A stretch of 63,665 nucleotides of DNA from Herpetosiphonaceae bacterium (GTDB lineage Bacteria; Chloroflexota; Chloroflexia; Chloroflexales; Kallotenuaceae). Location of the stretch: NCBI GenBank assembly GCA_013821605.1, contig JACDGP010000014.1, forward strand, positions 1 through 63,665. The letters are read 5' to 3'. Position 1 is the first letter of the stretch. The number at the start of each line of letters is the position of its first letter. Position numbers and translations under genes: made by a program. Below are positions 49,020-56,409 of the stretch, piece after piece. Below the pieces are notes generated by a model, which did not search any database, was not told the origin of the DNA, and was given only the letters and a program-made list of their open reading frames with translations.

Positions 49020-50009
49020 TTACGCGAGGCTGCCCGGTTGCTCGTAGAGGTCGCGGATGATCGATTCGATCTCCGGTTCTTCGACGGTCAGATCACGGAT
49101 CGGATAGCGCGCGGCAACGGCAGCGATCAACGCGGCGGCGGTGGTGCGGTCGCGGTCGAAGCGGAGGGCAACGCGCGTGCCTTCAACACGCAGCAGCTCG
49201 GCATCGGGGACCTCCACATGATCAACGCTTTGGTTTAAGTCGACGATCAGTGTGCGCCAGCGACCAAAGCGGGTACGTAAGGTGGCCAGCGGTCCATCAT
49301 AAACGACGCCTCCATGATCGATCAACACGACCCGTGGGCATAGGCGCTCGATATCGGCCAGATCGTGGGTAGTCAGCATGATCGTGACACCATTCTCGCG
49401 GTTGATATGCTCTAAGAACTCGCGAATACGCTCACGTGCTACGACATCAAGACCAATCGTCGGCTCGTCCAGAAAGAGAATCGCAGGGTCATGGAGCAGG
49501 GCGGCAGCGAGGTCGGCACGCATGCGCTGTCCAAGTGAAAGCTGGCGCACCGGAGTATTGAGGAAGGGCTCGAGATCCAACAAGGTGCTAAAGCTTTGGA
49601 GATTGGCCTGCCAGCGCGCAAGCGGGATACGGTAGATGTGCCGCAAGAGCGCGAAGCTTTCGATAGTCGGCAAGTCCCACCAGAGCTGGGAGCGCTGCCC
49701 AAAGACGACGCCGATGCGGCGGACATGCTCCACCCGCTCCTGGTAGGGTACACGCCCGGCGATCTTGATGCGCCCGGAGGTGGGATGGAGAATACCGGTC
49801 AGCATCTTCATGGTCGTCGACTTGCCCGCACCATTTGGACCGATATAGCCCACCAACTCGCCAGCGGCGACCGTGAACGACACATCGGAAACGGCATGCA
49901 CTGGGCGGGTCTGACGCGAGAGCAAGCCCCGCAGGCTAGCGAATCGCCCGGTTTGGCGGACGGCCAGCAGAAATGTCTTACGTAGGTGTTCAACCTCGAT
50001 CAAAGTCAT
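49020..50009 (-). CDS. ABC-2 type exporter, ATP-binding subunit
   Basis: 329 aa, ATG at 50009. Walker A GYIGPNGAGKSTTMKML, Q-loop VVFGQRSQLWWDLP, ABC signature LSLGQRMRADLAAALL and Walker B ILFLDEPTIGLD are all intact, with the switch His in MLTTHDLAD. An extra C-terminal domain (about 240-329) is common in this exporter class. With the two permeases encoded upstream it would drive ATP-dependent export of a drug, lipid or polysaccharide. The signature FGQRSQLWWDLP and DUF990-type permeases are typical of the viologen/daunorubicin-like ABC-2 subgroup. Confidence 0.93.
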   Translation of the reverse strand: MTLIEVEHLRKTFLLAVRQTGRFASLRGLLSRQTRPVHAVSDVSFTVAAGELVGYIGPNGAGKSTTMKMLTGILHPTSGRIKIAGRVPYQERVEHVRRIGVVFGQRSQLWWDLPTIESFALLRHIYRIPLARWQANLQSFSTLLDLEPFLNTPVRQLSLGQRMRADLAAALLHDPAILFLDEPTIGLDVVARERIREFLEHINRENGVTIMLTTHDLADIERLCPRVVLIDHGGVVYDGPLATLRTRFGRWRTLIVDLNQSVDHVEVPDAELLRVEGTRVALRFDRDRTTAAALIAAVAARYPIRDLTVEEPEIESIIRDLYEQPGSLA

Positions 50010-50027
50010 GATCGTCCTCGCTAGCTG

Positions 50028-50825
50028 TCAGGAGCCGGTAGACGTATATTTGGAAACGCCGACGCGCCAAAAGAGGCCGGCGGCCGCAAAAAAGACGGTG
50101 GCAACCAACGGCGCAGCCCAGGCCGCAGTCGCCGGCAAACCATATGGGTCGCTGCGCTGCAGCAGCAGGAGCGCAGCCGGGTAGTTCACAAAGCCCACCG
50201 GCACCACCCATAAAAAGATATTGCGGATCAGCCCGTTATAGATACTGAGCGGATAGCTGACAAGCGTATCACCGCCAAAGGTAAAGATATTAATGACCTC
50301 GGGCGTTTTGATCGTCCAAAAGCAAATCGTGGCGCCGATCACGATCAAGGCCATATAAACGACCATGCCGGATAGCAGCGTTAGCGGCATGAGAATCAGG
50401 CGCGCCAAGGTCCAGTGGATCGCGAGGTGCCGGCAGGCATACAGGAAGACCAGCGCACCCTGGGTCGAGCGTCCAAGCCGCCGGAGCTGAAACTCCGACG
50501 TCATGATCTGGAAGAAGCTGCCGAGCGGGCGGGTTAAAACGCCGTCGAAGCTACCGCGTTGCATCATAAGCTCAAAGGGTGCATCGAAGCCTCGGCTGAC
50601 CATTTCGGCTAGTCCAAAAGAGATCGAACTAAGGCCATAGAGTACTCCGACTTCGGCCAGACTCCAACCACCGACCGAGTGAAATGTACCAACCAAGATC
50701 GCCAAGGCGACAAATTCTAAGCCGGAACTCAAGGCAAAGCCGACCAACTCCAACCAGAAGGACAGCTTGTATTGCATCTGGGAGCGGATCCGTGCACCGA
50801 TCAGACGTAGGTATAGCGATAGCAT
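50028..50825 (-). CDS. ABC-2 type transporter permease
   Basis: 265 aa from the ATG at 50825 (MLSLYLRLIG) with AGGA just upstream; a longer reading frame includes the upstream gene's region and is not credible. Six hydrophobic segments are predicted, beginning after the QMQYKLSFWLELVGFALSSG motif, with SSISFGLAEMVSRGFDAPFE in the cytoplasmic loop, a DUF990-like pattern. It forms half of the membrane channel of the exporter, paired with the permease encoded 17 bp upstream and the ATPase 18 bp downstream. Confidence 0.88.
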   Translation of the reverse strand: MLSLYLRLIGARIRSQMQYKLSFWLELVGFALSSGLEFVALAILVGTFHSVGGWSLAEVGVLYGLSSISFGLAEMVSRGFDAPFELMMQRGSFDGVLTRPLGSFFQIMTSEFQLRRLGRSTQGALVFLYACRHLAIHWTLARLILMPLTLLSGMVVYMALIVIGATICFWTIKTPEVINIFTFGGDTLVSYPLSIYNGLIRNIFLWVVPVGFVNYPAALLLLQRSDPYGLPATAAWAAPLVATVFFAAAGLFWRVGVSKYTSTGS

Positions 50826-50842
50826 AAGGTCCTGTGACGGTG

Positions 50843-51697
50843 TTACCCGCCCTGGATGACAACCTTGCGCATAGCGAAGTGCAGCATGCGGATTGCCAGT
50901 AACATCAGCACAAGCGCCCAGCCAGCTTGTACGGCGAAGGCGCGCCACACGGCAGCACCCGTGAGATGGCCGAGCCAAATTTCTGCGGGAAGACTGGTAA
51001 TGGCCTGAAAAGGGAGCAGCAATGCAACCTGCCGCAGCCAGGGCGGAAAGAAGGCCAGCGGTAGCAGAAAGCCGGAAAAAAAGGTCAGCACGATGTTGGC
51101 GATGAGCATAACGCCGGTGTTGTCGATCAGCCAAAAAGCCGTGAGATTTACGATGAAGCCATACGCGAACGAAACCAGCAGGGCTAGCCCAATTGCCACG
51201 ACAAAGGCCAGGGCCTCCGTGAGGTGTGGAAGGCGGGCGGCAAAAAACAGGAAGCCAATCAGATAGGTCACCGAACCACGCAACAGGAGATTGAAGCACC
51301 GCTCACCGAGTGAGCGACTGAGCCAGTAGCCGTAGAAGCTCCAAGGCCGACTCAAATCGGTGATCACATCACCGCTGCGAATGGTTTGCATTAAATCCCA
51401 GGCCAGCCAACCAGCGCCGATCGAGATCAAGGCCTGCGTTAGCCAGGTATAGGTGATCGCGTCATTAGGGCTGAAGCCAGCCACGCTGGTTCCGGCATGG
51501 TAGACCGCCAGATAGACGAAGCAGCGCAACGCGGCAAAGAAGGCATTGGTGAGAATGCCGGCGACATAGGCCGCACGATAGACGCTCGCACGGCGAAAGG
51601 CGCGGATGGCAATTTCGTAATACAGGCGTAGATTGATAGGCATACGAACCGCAGACAACAACGAAATTCCGGTAGCAGTGCTGCCCGGGAACTCCAT
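50843..51697 (-). CDS. ABC-2 type transporter permease
   Basis: 284 aa if started at 51697, which lies 14 bases after a TGG-TATCAT box and has no ribosome site; the ATG at 51643 (MPINLRLYYE) is a plausible alternative. Six membrane helices follow a short amphipathic start (AIRAFRRASVYRAAYVAG), with the loop SGDVITDLSRPWSFYGYWLS typical of DUF990-like exporter permeases. It heads the three-gene exporter operon (permease, permease, ATPase). The exported compound is unknown. Confidence 0.88.
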   Translation of the reverse strand: MEFPGSTATGISLLSAVRMPINLRLYYEIAIRAFRRASVYRAAYVAGILTNAFFAALRCFVYLAVYHAGTSVAGFSPNDAITYTWLTQALISIGAGWLAWDLMQTIRSGDVITDLSRPWSFYGYWLSRSLGERCFNLLLRGSVTYLIGFLFFAARLPHLTEALAFVVAIGLALLVSFAYGFIVNLTAFWLIDNTGVMLIANIVLTFFSGFLLPLAFFPPWLRQVALLLPFQAITSLPAEIWLGHLTGAAVWRAFAVQAGWALVLMLLAIRMLHFAMRKVVIQGG

Positions 51698-51724
51698 GTT
51701 TAAGAGCGGTTATGATACCATAAA

Positions 51725-51756
51725 GAACCCCGCGCCATACATGTGGCGCGGGGTTC
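51725..51756 (-). terminator. Intrinsic terminator between the surface protein and the ABC operon
   Basis: GAACCCCGCGCCA (51725-51737) pairs perfectly over 13 bp with TGGCGCGGGGTTC (51744-51756); the loop is 6 nt. On the minus strand it is followed by TTTA, so it should stop transcription from the surface-protein gene before the exporter operon. Confidence 0.82.
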
Positions 51757-51783
51757 GAATTGACGGATGGTCAGGTCAAGCGT

Positions 51784-52830
51784 CTAGCGGTCACGACCTC
51801 GACGTCGTAACACCAAGCCAAAGCCAACCGCGCCAGTAGCAACAAGTAGTAGCAGGAGCGTCAGAGCTTGCCGTTGGTCAGAGGCACCGGTGTTCGGCAT
51901 CGGCGGCGTTTGCTGGCCCGACCCAGGCAGCAACGCAGTTGCCACCGGGACGCGGGTGCCACCACTCGGGAGGAGCACCGTAGGTAGTGCCACTACCGGC
52001 GAGGGTTGTTGTCCACCGTTCCCAGGCAGGATAGCCGTAGGTAGGACAGCGGTCGCAACCGGGGGAACGGTTGTCGGGACTACAGCTACCGGAGTGCTCG
52101 TGTTCGATGAGCCGCCGCCACCGGACGTGGTCGTCGGTGTGTTGGTAGACGATGAGCCGCCACCGGGCTTGTTCGTCGGTGTAGCGGTAGACGTTGAGCC
52201 GCCGCCGGGCTTGTTCGTCGGTGTAGCGGTAGACGTTGAGCCGCCGGACGTGTTCGTCGGTGTAGCGGTAGATGTCGATGTGCTAGTCGGCGTATCCGTT
52301 GTGTGATGCGGTGGACTCGTGTTCGTCGGCGTGCTGGTGTTCATCGGCGTTTCCGTCGGAGTGCCGGTCGTGGGAGTGGACGTGGCAGTGCCGCTCGTCG
52401 AAGTACTGGTGGCGGTACCGCTCGTCGAAGTACTGGTGGCGGTACCGCTCGTCGAAGTACTGGTGGCGGTACCGCTCGTCGAAGTACTGGTAGCGGTGCG
52501 CGTCGTCGGCGTACTGGTGGCGGTGACACCAGTACGGGTTGGCGTCACCGTAAAGCATTCACGCTCCAAGCAAATAGACGGCGTTGTGGGCGTGCTCGTT
52601 GCGGGGTCCTTGGTCGGCGTGACCGTAAGGCACTCGCGCTCCAAGCAAATGGACGACGTGGTAGACGTCGCGGTTGGCACTGCACCATAGGGCGAACTCG
52701 CATCCGGCTGCGCTATGGGTTGGGCGCCAACGGGAATAGTAAATATGCCGATGATGATGACCATGGCGACAGCGATGACCGATATCGCACGGAGTGTGCG
52801 ACCAAGGCGCGTGGACGTTCGGCTCTTCAT
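51784..52830 (-). CDS. Sortase-type surface protein with Thr/Ser/Pro repeats
   Basis: 348 aa, ATG at 52830 behind AAGGAG. A signal peptide (TLRAISVIAVAMVIIIGIFT) is followed by a 15-residue unit present twice (SICLERECLTVTPT and SICLERECFTVTPT), a run of four SGTATSTST units, then further TPT and GGSTSTATPTNKPG repeats. The C-terminus PPMPNTGASDQRQ, a hydrophobic helix and RRRGRDR is an LPXTG-like sortase signal, with Met in place of Leu. The product should be covalently anchored or membrane-anchored at the cell surface and probably O-glycosylated. Function may be structural or adhesive. No sortase gene is visible here. Confidence 0.82.
   Translation of the reverse strand: MKSRTSTRLGRTLRAISVIAVAMVIIIGIFTIPVGAQPIAQPDASSPYGAVPTATSTTSSICLERECLTVTPTKDPATSTPTTPSICLERECFTVTPTRTGVTATSTPTTRTATSTSTSGTATSTSTSGTATSTSTSGTATSTSTSGTATSTPTTGTPTETPMNTSTPTNTSPPHHTTDTPTSTSTSTATPTNTSGGSTSTATPTNKPGGGSTSTATPTNKPGGGSSSTNTPTTTSGGGGSSNTSTPVAVVPTTVPPVATAVLPTAILPGNGGQQPSPVVALPTVLLPSGGTRVPVATALLPGSGQQTPPMPNTGASDQRQALTLLLLLVATGAVGFGLVLRRRGRDR
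52388..52495 (-). repeat. Four tandem 27-bp repeats
   Basis: Four head-to-tail units of 27 bp, beginning at 52388, 52415, 52442 and 52469, differ by only one or two bases. They encode SGTATSTST four times inside the surface protein. The near identity indicates recent expansion by slippage or recombination, so copy number may vary between strains. Confidence 0.92.
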
Positions 52831-53254
52831 ATGCCCCTACTCCTTTCCGTGGCTACAGCGTTTCGGCACATCAGGGGTGCCGCCATTACGGTCGGGACGC
52901 GAGTATTCTGCTGTCAATAAACCATTCCTCCCAATATTACTCATAGCTCCAATAGTACCTTCAGACAACCATTTTGCACAATAAACACAAAAACTCCGTA
53001 GCGAATCCCAGATTATACGGAGTATCTACGGCCTATAGTGGTAGTAGTGCCATCATACACGACCATGAACATTTTGGCTAGTCCTCAGGTCTAGTCACTT
53101 TTATAGTATAGGGCAACAAGTTATCGTCAAGATAACAAAGCGATGACATAAAATACATTGAAAGCGGCAATGCACGCTACCGAGGAGATTGTACCACAAG
53201 CTGTAGACGTACAATAGATGCCCGCCCACCGTTCAGCAGTGCGGGCACCAGTTT
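52831..53254. other. 424-bp intergenic region
   Basis: AT-richer than its surroundings. It should contain the promoter of the minus-strand surface protein. ACTCCGTA (52993-53000) and TACGGAGT (53016-53023) form an inverted repeat, and GTTATC-GTCAA-GATAAC (about 53121-53137) another. A GC-rich hairpin near 53220-53247 may end the next minus-strand gene. No gene is seen. Confidence 0.5.
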
Positions 53255-53545
53255 TTAGTGCTCAATGTGGTAGTTGCGGTTATTGCGTAGGAAGGCGTCG
53301 ACGGCTTTTTTCGCAGCAGCAATCTTGTTATTGGCGGCGATGTATTGGGCATCGATGCTGTCGAACTGCTTGGATGAAATGTCTCCGCGCGCCAGGTCGC
53401 CTTCAGCGGCGCGCTGGCTCTGGCCAAGGGGGGCGCGCGCCTGTTCCGCAGCGGTAACCAGAGCAACCAGCCGCTCGAATTCAGCCTGGACGACCGGGCT
53501 ATCGAAGCGAATGTTCGCGTACTCTTTTGTGTTGATGGTGTTCAT
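53255..53545 (-). CDS. Small helical protein of unknown function
   Basis: 96 aa from the ATG at 53545, with AAGGAGG seven bases upstream. The sequence is charged and helical (VVQAEFERLVALVTAAEQAR, then DLARGDISSKQFDSIDAQYI and AAAKKAVDAFLRNNRNYHIEH) with no membrane segment or known motif. It looks like a two- or three-helix coiled coil. It is isolated between the surface-protein region and the protease gene. I do not recognise a family. Confidence 0.7.
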   Translation of the reverse strand: MNTINTKEYANIRFDSPVVQAEFERLVALVTAAEQARAPLGQSQRAAEGDLARGDISSKQFDSIDAQYIAANNKIAAAKKAVDAFLRNNRNYHIEH

Positions 53546-53733
53546 GCTCAGCCTCCTTGGGTGCAACAACAAACTCTGATACATTCAATTATATAGGTTA
53601 GGCGCCAGGACGAGCAACTTGGCATTGGGCTAGGCCTAGCCATTCTGCTAGGTGTGGTGCCAGTCACACGGGTGATAGCAAGCAGGGGACCGGCGCATAT
53701 GATCGAGCATATGAGAGATCAATGGAGGCGACA

Positions 53734-54645
53734 ATGACAGCTACGGAACAACCTACAGCGGGATTACAGGCATTATCGAATGGCATGGCCGATGCTGTGG
53801 CCAGCATTGGGGCAGCACTGGTGATGGTCGAAGGACGACCACGCCAAGCAGCCAGTGGCGTGGTCTATGCAGAGGGCTTGGTACTCACGGCCGATCATGT
53901 CCTGGAGCGCGAAGAGGATATCAAGATTCAAACGCATGATGGACAGGTGCTGGCGGCACAGTTCGTAGGACGTGATCCGGCGAGTGACCTGGCAGTGCTA
54001 CGCGTTGCAGGGTTAAGTAGTGCGCCGGCACAGACAGCAAGCGGTGAGGCACGGGTCGGGCAGTTGGCACTGGCGGTAGGACGACCATCAGCCGAAGGCG
54101 TGCAGGCGAGCCTGGGCGTGGTGAGCGCAATCGGCGGCCCGGTGCGCGTGGGTAAAGGGGCGATGCTTGAACGCTATCTACGCACAGACGCAACGCCTTA
54201 CCCCGGCTTTTCTGGTGGACCATTGGTCGATATTAGTGGTGCGGTCCTAGGCATCACGACCACAGGGCTAGCACGTGGCGTGACCATGGCTATTCCGGCG
54301 GCAATTGCGTGGCGGGTGGCAGACACCCTAGCCCATCAGGGCAAAATCAAGCGGGGCTTTCTCGGCATCAGCTCACAGCCGGTCCATATTCCGGCAGCAC
54401 AGCGGGCAGGCCGCCAGGAAGAGGAAGGTCTGTTGATTATGCGGGTTGAAGACGGCGCACCGGCCCAGCAAGGTGGGATGTTGCTCGGTGACATTCTGGT
54501 TGCACTAGATAATCACCCAGTGCAGGATCCAGATGACTTACAGGCGTTGTTGACCGGGGAGCGCGTCGGGCAAGCAGTGCCGGTGATGGTCTTGCGCGGT
54601 GGCGTTTTGCAGACGCTGCAGGTCACGATTGCGGAACGTTCATAG
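53734..54645 (+). CDS. HtrA/DegP-like trypsin protease with PDZ domain, cytoplasmic
   Basis: 303 aa from the ATG at 53734, five bases after GGAGG; an ATG four codons earlier has no ribosome site. The catalytic triad is His in LVLTADHVL, Asp in DPASDLAVLRVAG and Ser in PGFSGGPLVDISG. A PDZ domain follows (about 205-300: GFLGISSQPV, GLLIMRVEDGAPAQQGGMLL). Unlike classical HtrA it has no signal peptide or membrane anchor, so it should act in the cytoplasm. The nucleophile motif GFSGGP differs from the usual GNSGGP, but the Ser is kept. A LuxR-type regulator follows nine bases after the stop. Confidence 0.9.
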   Translation: MTATEQPTAGLQALSNGMADAVASIGAALVMVEGRPRQAASGVVYAEGLVLTADHVLEREEDIKIQTHDGQVLAAQFVGRDPASDLAVLRVAGLSSAPAQTASGEARVGQLALAVGRPSAEGVQASLGVVSAIGGPVRVGKGAMLERYLRTDATPYPGFSGGPLVDISGAVLGITTTGLARGVTMAIPAAIAWRVADTLAHQGKIKRGFLGISSQPVHIPAAQRAGRQEEEGLLIMRVEDGAPAQQGGMLLGDILVALDNHPVQDPDDLQALLTGERVGQAVPVMVLRGGVLQTLQVTIAERS

Positions 54646-54654
54646 GATGGATGC

Positions 54655-55272
54655 ATGACCAGCGTGCTCGTGGTCGCGCCGACGCCAGCCCTACGCATCG
54701 GCGTGCAAGCACTGTTGACAGCAGCAGATATCGAGTTTGTCGGAGCGGTGGCAACGTTGGCCGAGATGGGGGCCGATCTGCAGCGCGCGGATGTGGTCGT
54801 TATCGCCGACGACAGCCTGCTGCCGGATAGGGAGGCGGGACAGGACGAGGGGCCAGCCTGGCTGGTACTTTCGTCCGATCCGTCAACCGTCCGGCAGCTC
54901 CGCCGGTTGCATGTACGGGCGTGGGGCATTGTGTTACCGGATGCTCCAGCAAGTGAACTGCATGCCGCAGTGATTGCCACCGCGCAAGGTTTGATTGTGC
55001 TGCCGCCCGTGCTGCTTGAGGCAGTAGCCAGCCATGCAGGCATGAGCGGCAGCAGTGCAGCCGATGCACTCGTTGAACCACTTACGACGCGCGAAGACGA
55101 AGTGCTCCAGCTCGTCGGCCAGGGCTTATCGAATAAACAGATTGCGCGGCAATTGCACATCAGCGAACACACGGTGAAGTTCCACGTCTCGGCGGTTTAC
55201 AGCAAATTGGGGGCGGTCAGCCGTGCGGATGCAGTGAGTCGTGGCGCGCGACGTGGCCTGATTATCTTGTAG
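54655..55272 (+). CDS. LuxR-family regulator with degenerate receiver
   Basis: 205 aa, ATG at 54655, nine bases after the protease stop. The C-terminal HTH (about 140-200) is intact: LTTREDEVLQLVGQGLSNKQ, then IARQLHISEHTVKFHVSAV. The N-terminal 120 residues fold like a receiver but lack the acidic pair (VLVVAPTPALR) and the normal phospho-site context (VVVIADDSLLPD), so phosphorylation is doubtful. It may be controlled by protein binding or by the neighbouring protease. The pair probably forms an operon. Confidence 0.85.
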   Translation: MTSVLVVAPTPALRIGVQALLTAADIEFVGAVATLAEMGADLQRADVVVIADDSLLPDREAGQDEGPAWLVLSSDPSTVRQLRRLHVRAWGIVLPDAPASELHAAVIATAQGLIVLPPVLLEAVASHAGMSGSSAADALVEPLTTREDEVLQLVGQGLSNKQIARQLHISEHTVKFHVSAVYSKLGAVSRADAVSRGARRGLIIL

Positions 55273-55436
55273 ACACAGCTGTTTCCTTTCTGATAGTTGC
55301 ATGATGAGGGAGTGCATGGTAGACTAGCGCAGTCGTTTACGATGACCACGATGACTGCAGTTGCCGACCAAGATGCGGCAACGGCCCTCGGTCCGCCTAG
55401 CCCTGTTTGCTGAGCGGACAGCAAGGAACCTACAAC

Positions 55437-56360
55437 ATGCTGAAATTGGCCACCCGTCCACGTCGCACGGTTGCTGATCTCCAGACATTCAGGCTCAATC
55501 ATCGCTTCTTCTCGCATCGCTCGGTCGCTCGACTGCTCACAGCCGTCGCCGCAGGTGCAACTCTCACTGCCACCGGCTTACTTGCTCCCCAACACTCCCA
55601 GGCACAGCCGATTGCCGCAACCCTTGCCGTGCTTGGTACGAGCGGCAGCGGGGATGCAGCTTTCACCGTACCAAGCGACAATGGTGTGAGCGGCGTGGAG
55701 CGGTTTGGTGCGCCACTGGTAGGCGCACAGCAGCTGCGGGTAGCCGTGGCGGTGGGAATCTTACGCAGTGAGCCCGCGACCGATAGTGCGCGGGTGGCGC
55801 GTTTGCAGCGTGGCACAGTGTTGACGGTCACGGATCAGCAGGATCAGTGGTACCGGGTCCAGACACCAAGCGGCAGCAGCGGTTGGGTTGCCGCCGAGGT
55901 GGTAGAGGTGCTCAGTACACAGGCCGATACAACACCGGTGTCAACACAGGCTACGAGCACTGTCATCGCAATGAGCACAGCATTCGGCCAAAGCATTGCC
56001 CAGATAGCCAGGAAGTATGTTGGTTATCCCTACCGCTATGGTGGGGCTGGTCCCTCCTCATTCGATTGCTCAGGTTTGACCCGCTACGTCTATAGTCGTA
56101 TGGGGCTTGCGCTGCCCCACCAAGCACTTGCTCAATGGGAGATGAACGGCACCCGCATCCCGCAGATCGCGTCGCTCCAGCCCGGTGACCTCGTGTTCTT
56201 TGCGAACACGGCCGGCCGGGGCATCACGCACGCAGCGATCTACGTCGGTAACGGGTTGATCGTCACAGCCAATACACCAAGGATGGGAGTTCAGCTATCT
56301 CGGATCAGCGATAGCTACTGGCGCGCGCACTGGGCCGGCGGACTACGCCTGCAATCATAG
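55437..56360 (+). CDS. Secreted NlpC/P60 peptidoglycan hydrolase with SH3 domain
   Basis: 307 aa from the ATG at 55437, nine bases after AAGGA. A long N-terminus with a hydrophobic export signal (VARLLTAVAAGATLTATGLL, cut near SQAQP) precedes a bacterial SH3 domain (about 100-160, VGILRSEPATDSARVARLQR, SGWVAAEVVEVL) and the NlpC/P60 catalytic domain (about 190-305). Catalytic Cys is in SSFDCSGLTRYVYS and His in RGITHAAIYVGNG. It cuts peptide bonds of cell-wall muropeptides. The presence of wall-modifying and sortase-type genes argues for a peptidoglycan-bearing envelope. A strong convergent terminator follows. Confidence 0.92.
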   Translation: MLKLATRPRRTVADLQTFRLNHRFFSHRSVARLLTAVAAGATLTATGLLAPQHSQAQPIAATLAVLGTSGSGDAAFTVPSDNGVSGVERFGAPLVGAQQLRVAVAVGILRSEPATDSARVARLQRGTVLTVTDQQDQWYRVQTPSGSSGWVAAEVVEVLSTQADTTPVSTQATSTVIAMSTAFGQSIAQIARKYVGYPYRYGGAGPSSFDCSGLTRYVYSRMGLALPHQALAQWEMNGTRIPQIASLQPGDLVFFANTAGRGITHAAIYVGNGLIVTANTPRMGVQLSRISDSYWRAHWAGGLRLQS

Positions 56361-56374
56361 CTCTAGCAGCAGAT

Positions 56375-56406
56375 AACGAACCGCCGGCATATGCCGGTGG
56401 TTCGTT
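56375..56406. terminator. Bidirectional terminator
   Basis: AACGAACCGCCGGC (56375-56388) pairs with GCCGGTGGTTCGTT (56393-56406), 14 bp with one G-T pair, around a 4-nt loop. It lies between convergent stops of the NlpC/P60 gene and the GGDEF-EAL gene. Confidence 0.85.
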
Positions 56407-56409
56407 GTG

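Noticed and set aside
52388-52495. Regular repeats as a possible CRISPR array
   Set aside because: The 27-bp units are contiguous without spacers, lie in frame inside a coding gene and encode SGTATSTST.
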